Shown: positions 20,946 to 32,395, counted from the first letter of the stretch. The stretch is DNA of 64,000 bases from Homarus americanus (GCF_018991925.1 NW_024753943.1:460001-524000), one strand, 5' to 3'. Numbers and translations are program-made. Notes: generated from the sequence alone by a model not told the origin.

Positions 20946-23900
20946 AAGCCCTGTACCCAGAGGAGACCAGACTATATACTCCTGTACCCAGAGGAGACCG
21001 GACTGTATACTCCTGCACCCAGAGGAGACCGGACTATATACTCCTGCACCCAGAGGAGACCGGACTATATACTCCTGCACCCAGAGGAGATCAGACTCTT
21101 ATACTCCTGCACAGAGGAGACCGGCTATATACTCCAACCCAGGAGACAGACTATATACTCCTTACCCAGAGACCGGACTGTATACTCCAGCCCCAGAGGA
21201 GACCGGACTATATACTCCTGCACCCAGAGGGGACCAGACTATATACTCCTGCCCAGAGGAGACCGACTATATACTCCTGCACCCAGAGAGGAACAGACTA
21301 TACTCCTGCCCAGAGGAGACCAGACTATATACTCACACCCAGGAGACCAGACTATATACTCCTGCACCCAGGAGACCAGACTATATACTCCAGCACCAGA
21401 GAACCAGACTATATACTCCTACACCCAGAGGAGACCAGACTATACTCCTGCACCCAGAGGAGACCAGACTATATACTCAGCACCAGAGACCGGACTATAT
21501 ACTCTTACCCCAGGAGACCAGACTATATTCCTGCCCAGAGGCAGACTATACTCCTGCACCCAGAGAGACAGACTATATACTCCTGCAGAGAACCAGACTA
21601 TATCTCCACCCAGGAGAATATACTCCTGCCCAGAGACAGACTATATACTCCAGCACCCAGAGGAGACCAGACCTATATACTCCTGCACCCAGGGAGACCA
21701 GACTATATACTCCTGCACCCAGAGGAGACCAGACTATACTCTGCACCCGAGAGACCAGACTATATCCCTGCACCCAGAGAACCAGACTATATACTCCTGC
21801 ACCCAGAGAGACCAGACTATATACTCCTGTACCCAGAGAGACCAGACTATATACTCCTGCACCAGAGAGACCAGACTATATACTCTGCACAGAGGAGACC
21901 AGACTATATGCTCCTGCCCAGAGGAGACCAGACTATATACTCCTGCACAGAGACCAGACTATATACTCCTGTACCCAGAGAGACCAGACTATATACTCCT
22001 GCACCCAGAGGAGACCAGACTATATACTCCTGCACCCAGAGGAGACCAGACTATATACTCCTGCCCAGAGAGACCAGACTATATACTCCAGCACCCAGAG
22101 GAGACCAGACTATACTCCTGCACCCAGAGGAGACCAGACATATACTCTGCACCCAGAGGAGACCGGACTATACTCCAGCACCCAGAGACAGACTATATAC
22201 TCTGCACCCAGAGGAGACCAGGCCTTATACTCCAGCACCCAGAGGAGACCGGACTATACTCCTGCCAGAGAGACCAGACATACTCCCTGCACCCAGAGGA
22301 GACCAGACTATATACTCCTGCACCCAGAGAGACCAGACTATGAACTCCTGCACCCAGAGAGACCAGACTATATACTCCTGCACCCAGAGAGACCAGACTC
22401 TTACTCCTGCACCCAGAGGAACCAGACTATATACTCAGCACCCAGAGACAGACTATATACTCCTGCACCCAGAGGAGACCAGACTATATACTCCTGCACC
22501 CAGAGAACCAGACTATATACTCCTGCAGGGGAGCCAGACTATATACTCCTGCACCTAGAGGAGACCAGACTATATACTCCAGCACCCAGAGGAGACCAGA
22601 CTATACTCCTGCCTGAGGAGACCAGACATACTCCTGCACCCAGGGGAGCCAGACTATATACTCCTGCACCCAGAGAGACCAGACTATATACTCCTGCCTG
22701 AGGAGACCAGACTATATACTCCAGCACCCAGAGACAGACTATATACTCCTCACCTGGGAGACCAGACTATATACTCCTGCACCCAGGGAGACCAGACTGC
22801 TCTCCTGCACCCAGGGGGGCAGACTATATACTCCTGCACCCAGAGACCAGACTATATACTCCTGCCCAGGAGACAGACTATATGCTCCTGCCTAGAGACC
22901 AGACTATGCTCCTGCACCCAGAGGAGACCAGACTATATCTCCTGCACCCAGAGGGACAGACCTCCTGCCCAGAGAGACCAGACTATACTCCTGCACCCAG
23001 AGGAGACAGACTATATACTCCTGCACCCAGAGGAGACCAGACTATATACTCCTGCACCGAGAGGCAGACTATATACTCCTGCACCCAGAGAGACCAGACT
23101 ATATACTCTCCACCTAGAGGGACCAGACTATATACTCCAGCACCCAGAGAGGGACCAGACTATATACTCCTGCACCCAGAGGAGACCAGACTATGCTCCC
23201 CTGCACCCAGAGACCAGACTATATCTCCTGCACCTAGAGACCAGACTATATCTCCTGCACCAGAGGAGACCAGACTATACTCCTGCACCCAGAGGGAGAC
23301 CAGACTATATACTCCTGCACCCAGGGGACAGACTATATACTCCTGCACCCAGGAGACCAGACATACTCCTGCAGAGGGAGACCAGACTATATACTCCTGC
23401 ACCTAGGAGACCAGACTATACTCCTGCACCCAGAGGAGACCAGACTATATCTCCTGCCCAGAGAGAACAGACTATATACTCCTGCACCCAGAGAACCAGA
23501 CTATATACTCCAGCACCCAGAGGAGACAGACTATATACTCCTGCACAGAGGAGACCAGACTATATACTCCTGCACCTGAGGAGACCAGACTATATCTCCT
23601 GCACCAGAGGAGACCAGACTACTCCTGCACCCAGAGGAGACCAGACTATATCTCCTGCACCCAGAGACCAGACTATATACTCCAGCACCCAGAGGAACCA
23701 GACTATATACTCCAGCACCCAGAGGACCAGACTATATACTCCTGCACCCAGGGAGACCAGACTATATCTCCAGTACCCAGAGGGAGACCAGACTATATAC
23801 TCCTGCACCCAGAGGAGAACAGACTATATACTCCTGCACCTAGAGGAGACCAGACTATATACTCCTGCACCTAGAGGAGACCAGACTATATACTCCTGCA

Positions 23901-24352
23901 CCCAGAGGAGACCGGACTATACTCCTGTACCCAGAGGAGACCGGACTGTATACTCCAGCACCCAGAGACCGGACTATACTCCAGCACCCAGAGGAGACCA
24001 GACTATATACTCCTGCACAGAGAACCAGACTATATACTCCAGCACCCAGAGGAGACCAGACTATATACTCCTGCACCCAGAGGAGACCAGACTATATACT
24101 CCTGCACCCAGGAGACCAGACTATATACTCCTACACCCAAGAGGAGACCAGACTATATCTCCTGCACCCAGAGAGACCAGACTATATATCCTGCACCCAG
24201 AGGAGACCAGACTATATACTCTTCACACCCAGAGGAGACCAGACTATATCTCCTGCACCAGAGAACCAGACTATATACTCCTGCCCAGAGAGACCAGACT
24301 ATACTCCTGCACCCAGAGGAGACCAGACTATATACTCTTACACCCAGACAAT
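20946..24352. repeat. ~31-bp minisatellite, 3.4 kb, about 110 units
   Basis: Unit contains CCCAGAGGAGACCAGACTAT then ATACTCCTGCA. It is the largest array in the window. Point changes are few (GACCAG/GACCGG, TGCACC/TGTACC/AGCACC), but deletions of 1-4 bp are very frequent, so units run about 24-32 bp. Frames of 554 and 609 codons run through it because three 31-bp units make a stop-free 31-codon period; small indels merely shift between open frames. They are not proteins. Confidence 0.97.
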
Positions 24353-24415
24353 ATAGTGAAAATACATTTCTAAACGCATTGGGCCAAACAAGAGTTTATT
24401 TTCCCCACAAAGACA

Positions 24416-24437
24416 TCTCTCTCTCTCTCTCTCTCTC
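24416..24437. repeat. (CT)n microsatellite
   Basis: About 11 CT units close to the right end of the 31-bp array. Confidence 0.95.
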
Positions 24438-24643
24438 CTCGACCAGCAGAATTTTTCTTCATAACCTGTGAGATTTTGAGCGGATTTAAACGTGGGATTC
24501 ACCTCTCCTGACCCGCTCTAACCCAACTTTTCTTTTTTCTTCACTTTAATACTTACTGACTTCACTTAACCCCGACTTAAAGATCTTGATTCGGTGTTAG
24601 TGGTTTAGTTCATGTGTTTCCGATGCGTGTATTTAATATTATA

Positions 24644-24679
<36 letters not shown>

Positions 24680-25023
24680 CAACACACACACACACAGAGA
24701 GAAAAAATCTTCGACTGACCTCAATTTAAAGCCAATTGCGACCGTCTTAGGCCGTCATCGACACAGTGCAAGACAACAATTCACAATATTACAGCTTTTG
24801 TGGTTGATGGTTAATTTTTACGTCTTTATCAAAATAGATGTTATAATTGATGAGATTAATAACAAGACCTGGGTTAAGTATCATTGTCTTATTTTAACTC
24901 ATAATGACATTCTTTCTCGTCGTCTCAATTTCACTTTCAAACTTGTATTGCAGAAGAAATAGATGGAAAGTCACCTCATATCCTCACACTGGAGACTATT
25001 CTTCTTAAATGCCCCTCTCGACT
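24438..25023. other. unique sequence containing a (CA)n microsatellite
   Basis: CA units at 24644-24697 with a CAACAA interruption. The rest is AT-rich and unique. A 116-codon frame at 24612-24962 begins in the CA repeat and has no recognised domain. Confidence 0.6.
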
Positions 25024-25047
25024 TGACCGACCGACCGACCGACCGAC
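25024..25047. repeat. (GACC)n microsatellite
   Basis: About six GACC units. Confidence 0.95.
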
Positions 25048-25053
25048 TAACCT

Positions 25054-25526
25054 AAACCACGGGGCCACCTACACCACGGGCCATCTACACCAGGCCATCT
25101 ACACCACGGGGCCATCTACACCCAGAGCCACCTACACCACTGGGCCACCTACACCAAGAGGCCACCCACATCACGGGGCCACCACCACGGGCCACCTACA
25201 CCACGGGGCCACCCACACCACGGGGCCACCTACACCACAGGGCCATCCACACAACGGGGCCATCTACACCACGGGGCCACCTACACCAAAAGGCCACCTA
25301 CACGGGGCCACCTACACCACGGGGCCACCCAACACCACGGGGCCACCCACACCACGGGGCCATCTACACCAAGAGATACACCACACCACTGGGCCACCAC
25401 ACCAAGAGGCCACCCACACCACGGGCCACCTACACCACGGGGCTACCTACACCACGGGCTACCCACACCACGGGGCCACCTACACCACGGGGCCACCTAC
25501 ACCACGGGGCCACCTACACCACTAGA
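25054..25526. repeat. 17-bp minisatellite, about 27 units
   Basis: Unit ACCACGGGGCCACCTAC. Units vary between CCACCTAC, CCACCCAC and CCATCTAC, with occasional CAAGAGG instead of CACGGGG and small deletions. Confidence 0.95.
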
Positions 25527-25857
25527 GACCTCAACAGCTTGAGTACAATCTTCATTAGCCAAGACGCTGGGTAATATACAGCTAATTCTCGTCCCACTTT
25601 AGTTTCAACCCTCTGCCGGGCAAAACCCCATTACCTTGTTAGTTAATAGATTACACCCGCTTAAGTGGGCGGCTGGGCTGGGCGGCTCTCGGGAGTCAGC
25701 GAAGAGGTGGTGGGACGACGTTCATCACGGTAATGGCGTCTCCCTTGCCCTCCCCCTCTCCTCAACCTTCTCCCTCCCATCCCCACTCTCCCCGTCACCT
25801 TCCCTCCCTCCCACTCCTTTTCCCCCTTACGACAACACACCCACCACCACGTACACG
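25527..25857. other. unique spacer ending in CT-rich DNA
   Basis: 25735-25830 is CCCTCTCC-rich. No gene seen. Confidence 0.5.
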
Positions 25858-26062
25858 GCTATGGTCACCCACACGCCCACACTCACGTACATGGCTATGG
25901 TCACTCACACGCCCACACTCACGTACACGGTCACTCACACGCCAACACTCACGTACACGGTCACCACACGCCAACACTCACATACACGGTCACCACACGC
26001 CAACACTCACATACACGGTACTCACACGCCCAGTCACACAACACTCACGTACACGGCTCACA
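25858..26062. repeat. ~30-bp minisatellite, about 7 units
   Basis: Unit contains CACACGCCCACACTCACGTA followed by CACGG; later units carry CGCCAACACTCACATACACG. Unit length varies between about 24 and 36 bp. Confidence 0.9.
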
Positions 26063-26218
26063 CGCCCATAACCACAAACACACCTTTTTTCAGGCTTCAG
26101 ATACAACCAAATTCTAAGTCAAAACATAAAACACTGCACAAACAACGGACGACAGTAAACACGTACACACGGACGCACGTACACGACAAGCGGATATTGA
26201 AGCATAACTTGAAACTAA

Positions 26219-26233
26219 AGACAGACAGACAGA
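26219..26233. repeat. short (GACA)n tract
   Basis: Almost four GACA units inside AT/CA-rich unique DNA (26063-26295). Confidence 0.85.
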
Positions 26234-26294
26234 CACTGCACCCTCGTGATGTGTCAAACTAAAAGCCTCCTCTTCTCACCCTGTGTTTATGAGG

Positions 26295-26295
<1 letters not shown>

Positions 26296-26355
<60 letters not shown>
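26296..26355. repeat. (CA)n microsatellite
   Basis: 30 uninterrupted CA units. Confidence 0.98.
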
Positions 26356-26358
<3 letters not shown>

Positions 26359-26502
26359 TGTTTGGTGACGAGAAACTAGAAGTATGTTTTTATAGTCAGC
26401 TAATAAAGCCTTAACATACAACTGCCATCTTTGAGAAATATCTGACCTTTTTTTTCTTTTTAAATCTTCAAAAAATAGTTCATGTATGGTAAAATTTATT
26501 TG

Positions 26503-26579
26503 CCTAGCCTAGCCTAGCCTAGCCTAGCCTAGCCTAACCTAACCTAACTTAACCTAACCTAGCCTAGCCTAACCTAACA
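26503..26579. repeat. interstitial telomere-like pentamers (CCTAG then CCTAA)
   Basis: About eight CCTAG units, then CCTAA, CTTAA and CCTAG units. CCTAA is the complement of the arthropod telomere pentamer TTAGG. Confidence 0.95.
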
Positions 26580-26699
26580 CATGATATATATCTAATATTA
26601 CCTCCATCAGAGAGGTTTGAGGCCGACCTCCCAGGGTGAGACTCAGGGGGAACTATTACAGGCAAGTTATCAAGTAAAAAAAAAAATGGCTTATTCGAC

Positions 26700-26767
26700 C
26701 ATTACATATCCAATACCCATTCGTCTCGCGATGCCTGACAGAACGAATAGGTATTGGATATGTAATG
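26700..26767. repeat. near-perfect 25-bp inverted repeat, 18-base loop
   Basis: Left arm 26700-26724 contains ATTACATATCCAATACC; right arm 26743-26767 contains GGTATTGGATATGTAAT. 24 of 25 positions pair, and the one exception (C opposite A) sits inside the stem. The loop is CTCGCGATGCCTGACAGA. The flanks do not extend the stem and no target-site duplication is evident. It could be a foldback element, an incipient small-RNA hairpin or a palindromic rearrangement. Confidence 0.93.
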
Positions 26768-26856
26768 AAGGTAGAGTCCATTTGGTTTTGTATTTGATGG
26801 CCTGGTGGGAGGGTTTTCTTAGTCTGTCTGTCTCGTCGTATCACTCTTTCTCTTCG

Positions 26857-26887
<31 letters not shown>

Positions 26888-27456
26888 ACGTACATTAGAA
26901 GACGCAGAAGACGACACCTGACACAAACAACAACAAAAAATCATGAGACACTCCCCCCAAAAAAATGATAAACTAATATAAAAAAAAACCAAAAAAAGAG
27001 AAATTTTGGGATGACACAAATCTCAAATGACGCTGCCATACACCCAACATATTATACTAAATGAGCTCTTCTCTTACCAGGGTGACTTTGAAGGATATTG
27101 ATCAAATCTGGTAGTTTCCCCAATTGACATAACATGAAGGAAATGATTTATTCTGAAAGATTATTATTCAAATTGTGTCTGTTACGTAGTGTCGTTTATA
27201 TATTTGAAGTCAATCTATATGCAATAATACTTTGTCCCCCTACTCAACTGATTCACTCGACTCACTCAGCTGCGTGACTTGACTGACTCACTCAATGACT
27301 CAGGCCTCTACCGTACACCTGATAATTTCACACAGTTATCGGGGAAGACTGGAAGGAGTGTGAGGTAAATGAGGAGGGTAAACTGGCAAGCGAGAAATAA
27401 GACTTGAAAATAGTCTTAATTCAGAAGAAGACTTGGGCATAAGACCTGGAAATAAT
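26768..27456. other. unique AT-rich sequence with a (TC)n microsatellite
   Basis: TC units at 26864-26887, A-rich patches at 26960-27000, then unique DNA with GACTGACTCACTCA-type repetition near 27275. No gene recognised. Confidence 0.5.
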
Positions 27457-27752
27457 CTTAGTTGAAGAGGAGAAGGGAGAAGAGGAGGAGGGAGAAGAGG
27501 AGGAGAAGAGGAGGAGGGAGAAGGAGGAGAATGAGAAGAAGGAAGAAGAGGAGGAGGAGAAGGAAAAGCAGGAGTAGGAGAAAAAGAAGAAATAGGAGGG
27601 CGAGGAGGAGGGGAAAGAGGAGAAGGAGAAGAAGAAAGAAGAGGAGGAAGAACAGGAGAAAAAGAAGGAAGAAAAGAAATAAGAGGAGGAGAAGGAGGAA
27701 TAAGAGAAGGAGGAGGAGAAGAAGGAGGAAGAGAAGAACAAGAAGAAAGAGG
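27457..27752. repeat. purine-only tract (AGG/GAA)
   Basis: About 300 bp almost entirely A and G on the plus strand, a strong polypurine-polypyrimidine tract. The Arg/Lys and Ser/Phe frames are artefacts. Confidence 0.95.
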
Positions 27753-27979
27753 GCTGGGAATAATCCTAGTTAAGATTATAATGCCGAACCAAAATCCCAG
27801 AGCTTAATAAATAAAGACTTGGGACCACGACTAAGATAAACAATATTAACATCTTTCTCTTCCTCGCCATCTTCCCTCAGCTATTTATCATAAACTCTTT
27901 AAAACACGTGAGATATATTGAAATTAGTTGTTTTGAGTATATTAATGTCTTTTTGCGGGGGGATGTGAACAGGTGGCAG

Positions 27980-27980
<1 letters not shown>

Positions 27981-28072
<92 letters not shown>
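27981..28072. repeat. (AC)n microsatellite, 46 units
   Basis: Uninterrupted AC dinucleotides, about 92 bp. Confidence 0.98.
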
Positions 28073-28073
<1 letters not shown>

Positions 28074-28197
28074 AAAGCGTCACCCAGCCAGGTTGCTTTG
28101 TGTCAAGAGCTGCACCAGATGAAGTAACAGTGCATCATGTGTTGCGCGTAAAGCCCTGGATAATGTGAGATTATTCCTCCCTTAGTTACCCTTTGTC

Positions 28198-28490
28198 TTC
28201 CTCCTCTCTCTCTCTCTCACCCATCTTCCTCCTCCATTTACCTGGTTTCTTCTTCTTCTCTTACTTTCTTTTCTTCTTTCTTCTCTTCTGCTTTCCTTTC
28301 TACTTTCATTTTTCCTTCCTTCCTTTCTTAATTCTTCCCATCATACATCTCTTGTAATTTTTTCTATTATCTTTTATTTCTTCCCCTCCTTCCTTCCCTT
28401 CCTTCCTCTCCTCCTTTATTCCTTAGTCCTTTCCTCTTAATTCCTTCTCGCCTTCCTATTATTTTTCTTTCTCTTTTCATCTTCTTCTTT
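28198..28490. repeat. pyrimidine-rich tract
   Basis: CT-rich low-complexity DNA beginning with CTCTCTCTCTC; TTCCTTCC and TTTCTTC motifs. Confidence 0.85.
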
Positions 28491-28510
28491 CTTATACCTG
28501 GCTAGACCTA

Positions 28511-28536
28511 TACACATACACACACACCCAAACGAC

Positions 28537-28570
<34 letters not shown>
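28511..28570. repeat. facing CA and GT microsatellites able to form a hairpin
   Basis: An impure CA tract ending CCC (28513-28529) and a GGG-led GT tract (28537-28553 and on to 28570) are reverse complements with one mismatch over 17 bp and a 7-base spacer AAACGAC. Confidence 0.92.
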
Positions 28571-28573
<3 letters not shown>

Positions 28574-28675
28574 CCAGTCTGTCCCCCAATTACTGAGAGT
28601 TAGAGACCACATCCTGTACCCCCCACCTACCCCTCCCCCACCACCTCCTCCCTCCCTCCGCTGCCAGCCGCCGGG

Positions 28676-28975
28676 TCCTGCTGGGTCTCTACTGCTATCG
28701 GTGGATCCTACTGCTATTGGTGGGTCCTACTTCTATTGGTGTGTCCTATTGCTAGGTCCTTCTACTATTGGTGGGTCCTACAGTACTTCTATTGGTGGGT
28801 CTTGTTGGTGGGTCCTACTTCCATTGGCGTGTCCTATTGCTAGGTCCTTCTACTACTGGTGGGTTCTGCTGGCGGGTCCTAGAGCTACTGATGGGTCCTA
28901 GAGCTACTGACGGGTCCTAAAGCTACTGACGGGTCCTACTGGTGAGTCTTAGAGCTATTGGTGGGTCCTACTGGT
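28676..28975. repeat. 19-21-bp minisatellite
   Basis: Unit near GGTGGGTCCTACTGCTATTG. In the right half it becomes a regular 19-bp GGGTCCTAGAGCTACTGAC. A larger block containing CCTATTGCTAGGTCCTTCTA occurs twice (about 28745 and 28829). Confidence 0.9.
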
Positions 28976-29108
28976 GAAACCTTTACTCCTACAGACAGGT
29001 CCTCCTCACACAGGATAAAGCCAGCAGCAGGTGCAGCTCGGCCACCTCTATTGCCTCAAATGCCAAACAAAACATAACAACTCGATTCAATTTTTGTTCT
29101 CAGGGCTG

Positions 29109-29109
<1 letters not shown>

Positions 29110-29168
<59 letters not shown>

Positions 29169-29179
29169 GTGTGTGTGTA
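29110..29179. repeat. (GT)n microsatellite
   Basis: About 35 GT units with one GC interruption at 29163. Confidence 0.98.
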
Positions 29180-29528
29180 GAAAAAAATTAGTCATAAAAA
29201 TACAATAAAAAGGTATCTGACAATAGTAAAATATCAATTAAAAACTGAATTAGGGGTTTTTATTTCGACTTTTGTTTGAATATTTAGGGAAAAAACCCCA
29301 CAAAAAACAAAAGACTTAAAGCAAAAGAATAAACATGGAGGTGTATAAGGGAGCCGCTCTTATCGGTGACGTCAGCAACAAGAGAGACAACATGCATTAG
29401 CGAAATTGAAATTGAATCCAATGTTCAACTTTCACCCTTGTAGGCGACATAAAGAGACGCCATTAAGACGCACTCCCTCTCCCTTGGTGCCCGTGGGGGG
29501 TGCTGGGCCTTGGTGGGGGGGCAAAGTG
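29180..29528. other. unique sequence
   Basis: AT-rich, becoming GC-rich near 29480-29520 with short G-runs. No gene called. Confidence 0.45.
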
Positions 29529-29598
29529 TCTTCAAGGAGGAGGTACAATGTCTTCAAGGAGGAAGTACAATGTCTTCAAGGAGGTGGTACAATGTCTT
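29529..29598. repeat. 22-bp tandem repeat, 3 units
   Basis: TCTTCAAGGAGGAGGTACAA with TG repeats three times with one-base differences. Confidence 0.94.
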
Positions 29599-29638
29599 TT
29601 TATGGTTTATCAATTTGTTTTAATTATTATCCTTGCTA

Positions 29639-29640
29639 TT

Positions 29641-29688
<48 letters not shown>
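29639..29688. repeat. (ATC)n microsatellite
   Basis: About 16 ATC units. Confidence 0.97.
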
Positions 29689-29762
29689 GCCTCGTGTACA
29701 GTATAGCGGAGTGAAAACTTAATATGTTCTGATTGTTGTTACTTTCAAACTTTTAGATTCGG

Positions 29763-29932
29763 TATAGGCTCCAGGCTCGGTATATATAGGCTCCAGGCTT
29801 GGTATATATAGGCTCCAGGCTCGGTATATATAGGCTCCAGGCTCGGTATGTATAGGCTCCAGGCTCGGTATGTATAGGCTCCAGGCTCGGTATATATAGG
29901 CTCCAGGCTCGGTATATATAGGCTCCAGGCTC
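29763..29932. repeat. 22-bp minisatellite, about 8 units
   Basis: Unit GGCTCCAGGCTCGGTATATA plus TA, nearly perfect; two units carry TATGTA. The minus-strand frame encodes a 22-residue repeat and is an artefact. Confidence 0.97.
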
Positions 29933-30280
29933 AATGATTTTTTTTTATTGCTTCCTAAAACCTCAACCTGTATCTTGGCCTCGTGGTACACCTGCTCACA
30001 CCTGTCCACACCTGTCCGCACCTGTCCACACCTATTCACACCTGTTCACGTCATGTCCCCTTCAGATGCTGTCGCTCCTCTCAGCTCTGATCATAGTCAA
30101 CCAACACGCCCGGTGGTGCAGGAGACACGATACGAACCCTAGGATGGTCTATAATGCTATTCATAAGCTGGCAATGAGTTCTGTTGGAAATCCTGCAAAG
30201 AAAAATGTCGGTCCTTAAAAATAAAGAGAGGGGTGAAATTTCCTTCGGTCGACCTCGAGGTGCTGATGGTGCATTGAGGG
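29933..30280. other. unique sequence with a CACACCTGTC decamer repeat
   Basis: 29993-30050 holds about five CACACCTGTC-like decamers. 30066-30218 is open, beginning ATGCTGTCG after a pyrimidine-AG acceptor-like CCCCTTCAG, but the 50-residue peptide is not recognised and I do not call a gene. Confidence 0.45.
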
Positions 30281-30372
30281 TCACGAGGAGGAGGTAGAGG
30301 GGGGGGGGTGGGGGAAGAGAAGGAGGGGGAGGAAGAAGAGGAGGTAGAGGAAGAGAAGGAAGAGGAAATGCA
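30281..30372. repeat. purine-rich GGA tract
   Basis: GGAGGAGGTAGAGG and GGAAGAGAAGGAGG motifs with a nine-base G-run. Confidence 0.9.
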
Positions 30373-30921
30373 GCATAATGACTGCCTGATGTAACTACTG
30401 TATATACCATTACAATGTTCTATTTCGTGTGTAACTTTACAATCAAGCAACTCGAATTCTTTAAAACAAAATTGTATGACCAAAATCGACTCTACAGTAC
30501 ATTCTGACTGAACAAAAACAACAGACTTTATTATACTCTTATACTGATCCTAAATCTCCCCTCTCGTTACCGACAACAGAACACGAGGGTTGGCCAAGAC
30601 CTGGTCGGTAGTTACGTTAAGCCACAAGTCAAAAGAAAAAACAAAATACACAAAAAAAATATATATATATATTCTCAGGGCAGAAAAAGTTGGTAGTGAA
30701 AAAAAAGTATATAAACAAATATATTAAACTAAACCTAAAAACCATTTAATATACTTCACCATGTACACAAAGTGACCTCCAAATCATCATCAACTGTGAC
30801 ATATCTATAAACATTTATATATATACATTATGCAAGTTATCGGTGATATACCAGTCATGTGGGATGTTGGTTAATTACATCAAATCTATCTCTATATCAA
30901 AGAAATCTGGTAAATAGTAGA
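30373..30921. other. unique AT-rich sequence
   Basis: Contains an AT dinucleotide tract at 30656-30672. No gene recognised. Confidence 0.5.
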
Positions 30922-31280
30922 GGAGAGGAGGGGAAGAGAGGGGAGGGAGAGAGAGGGGAGGGAGAGAGAGGGGAGGGAAATTGGTTCGATCGCTTCAAAT
31001 TAGATCGGAACAAATTTCAGCAGCTCAATGACTTTCCGACATGACCAGACTAAACCCCAGCAGAACATCAGGTATGCATGTACTGTTTAATTGGACCATT
31101 ACTCAAATCCATTATCCAAACGCTATTACAGTTGGAAAAGGGAAAAAAAAAAGAAAGGAAAAAAAAGGAAAGGGGGGAGGAGGGAGGGGGAGGGAGGAGG
31201 GAGGGAGGAGGAGGAGGAGGAGGGAGGAGGAGGAGGGAGGGAGAGGAAGGAAGGGAAGGGAAGGGAAGAAAGGGAGAGAC
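30922..31280. repeat. two purine tracts around a unique core
   Basis: 30922-30977 is GAGGGGAGGGAGAGA repeated about three times. 31137-31280 is A/G only with GGAGGA and GGGAA motifs. 30980-31136 between them is unique. Confidence 0.9.
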
Positions 31281-31379
31281 GTAAACACGATCCCAGTTGG
31301 CAAAATAAATATGCTGTGTCCGACTCCATCACGTGGGACTCCAGTAAATTAATTTGTTCAGGAGTAAAAATATCACTAC

Positions 31380-31595
31380 ACAGCGCTCAATACAGGACAC
31401 AGGTAAGGCAGGTACAGCGCTCAATACAGGACATAGGTAAGGCAGGTACAGCGCTCAATACAGGATACAGGTAAGGCAGGTACAGCGCTCAATACAGGAC
31501 ATAGGTAAGGCAGGTACAGCGCTCAATACAGGATACAGGTAAGGCAGGTACAGCGCTCAATACAGGATACAGTAAGCCGGATACAGCGCTCAATA
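31380..31595. repeat. 34-bp minisatellite, about 6 units, alternating variants
   Basis: Unit contains GCGCTCAATACAGGA then CAYAGGTAAGGCAGGTACA. Units 2 to 5 alternate between GACATAGG and GATACAGG, hinting at a 68-bp higher-order dimer. Confidence 0.95.
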
Positions 31596-32212
31596 CACAC
31601 CAATTTGAGGCCTCGTTCACTGCCTAACAACGGTCCTCGCTAAGAGAAGGGAAGAAGGAAAGGAAAGGGAAGGGAAGGGAAGGGGCTAGTTAAAAAATCT
31701 ACTTACTTTACCCTATTTTTTCTATACTTATTTAAGACTTTATAAACGGTAGTTACAATGAACGAGATAACTGACTGACACACAAATGAGTCTGATTGGT
31801 TGATACAGTGCCTGTCTGGTATAGTGGACATGTATTGACATATTAAAAAGATCCCCCTCCCGACCCCCCCCTAAAAAAAATATGCCGGGACACTGTTTTA
31901 GGTCAAAGTTCATATATAAGAAAGTAAAAACACAACTTGCGGATGATATAGACAAGAGAGTATAGAAAAAATAAAAGGGGAAGTATGAAAGGGAAGAAGA
32001 AATAAAAAATATCAACGAAAAAGTAGGAAGAACAATAGAGGAGAATAATTTGTCGGTATAGGATAGGTAAAAGTGAACTGGAGACAAGGAATAAAAGTTT
32101 GGTTAGAGGCGTTTAAAAAAAAATTCAGGTATTTTTGATAAGATAGATATTTTTTTTTTCCTTTACTTCTGATGTTACGCGTGGCCAGGCATAGGAGAGG
32201 GGGTGAGGAGAT
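31596..32212. other. unique sequence with a GGGAA tract
   Basis: 31640-31685 is GGGAA-rich. The rest is AT-rich unique DNA. A 115-codon minus-strand frame at 31740-32087 is Phe/Ser/Leu-rich from A-rich DNA and not recognised. Confidence 0.45.
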
Positions 32213-32395
32213 TCTGGTGAGGATGGGGGGGAGGAGGAGGAGGAGGAGGGAGGGAGAATTGGAGGAGGAAGAAGGAGGAGGAGGGTGAAATCCTGAGTGA
32301 GGATATGACGGGAAAGGAGGGAGGAGGAGGAGGAGTAGGGGAGGAGGTACGGAGGAGGGAGGTAGGGAGGAGGAGAGGAGGGGGAGGAGTGATGA
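32213..32395. repeat. G-rich GGAGGA tract
   Basis: Purine-rich with GGAGGAGGAGG runs broken by a short mixed segment near 32290. Confidence 0.9.

Noticed and set aside
20872..22701. Open frame of 609 codons, the longest in the window
   Set aside because: It lies inside the 31-bp minisatellite. The peptide is a 31-residue repeat of the unit, a second frame is also open, and small indels only move between stop-free frames.
27462..27773. Arg/Lys-rich basic protein
   Set aside because: Translation of a purine tract; no other coding signal.
30066..30218. 50-codon frame beginning MLSLLSALIIV after an acceptor-like CAG
   Set aside because: Short, unrecognised and preceded by a decamer repeat; signal-peptide-like start is too common by chance.
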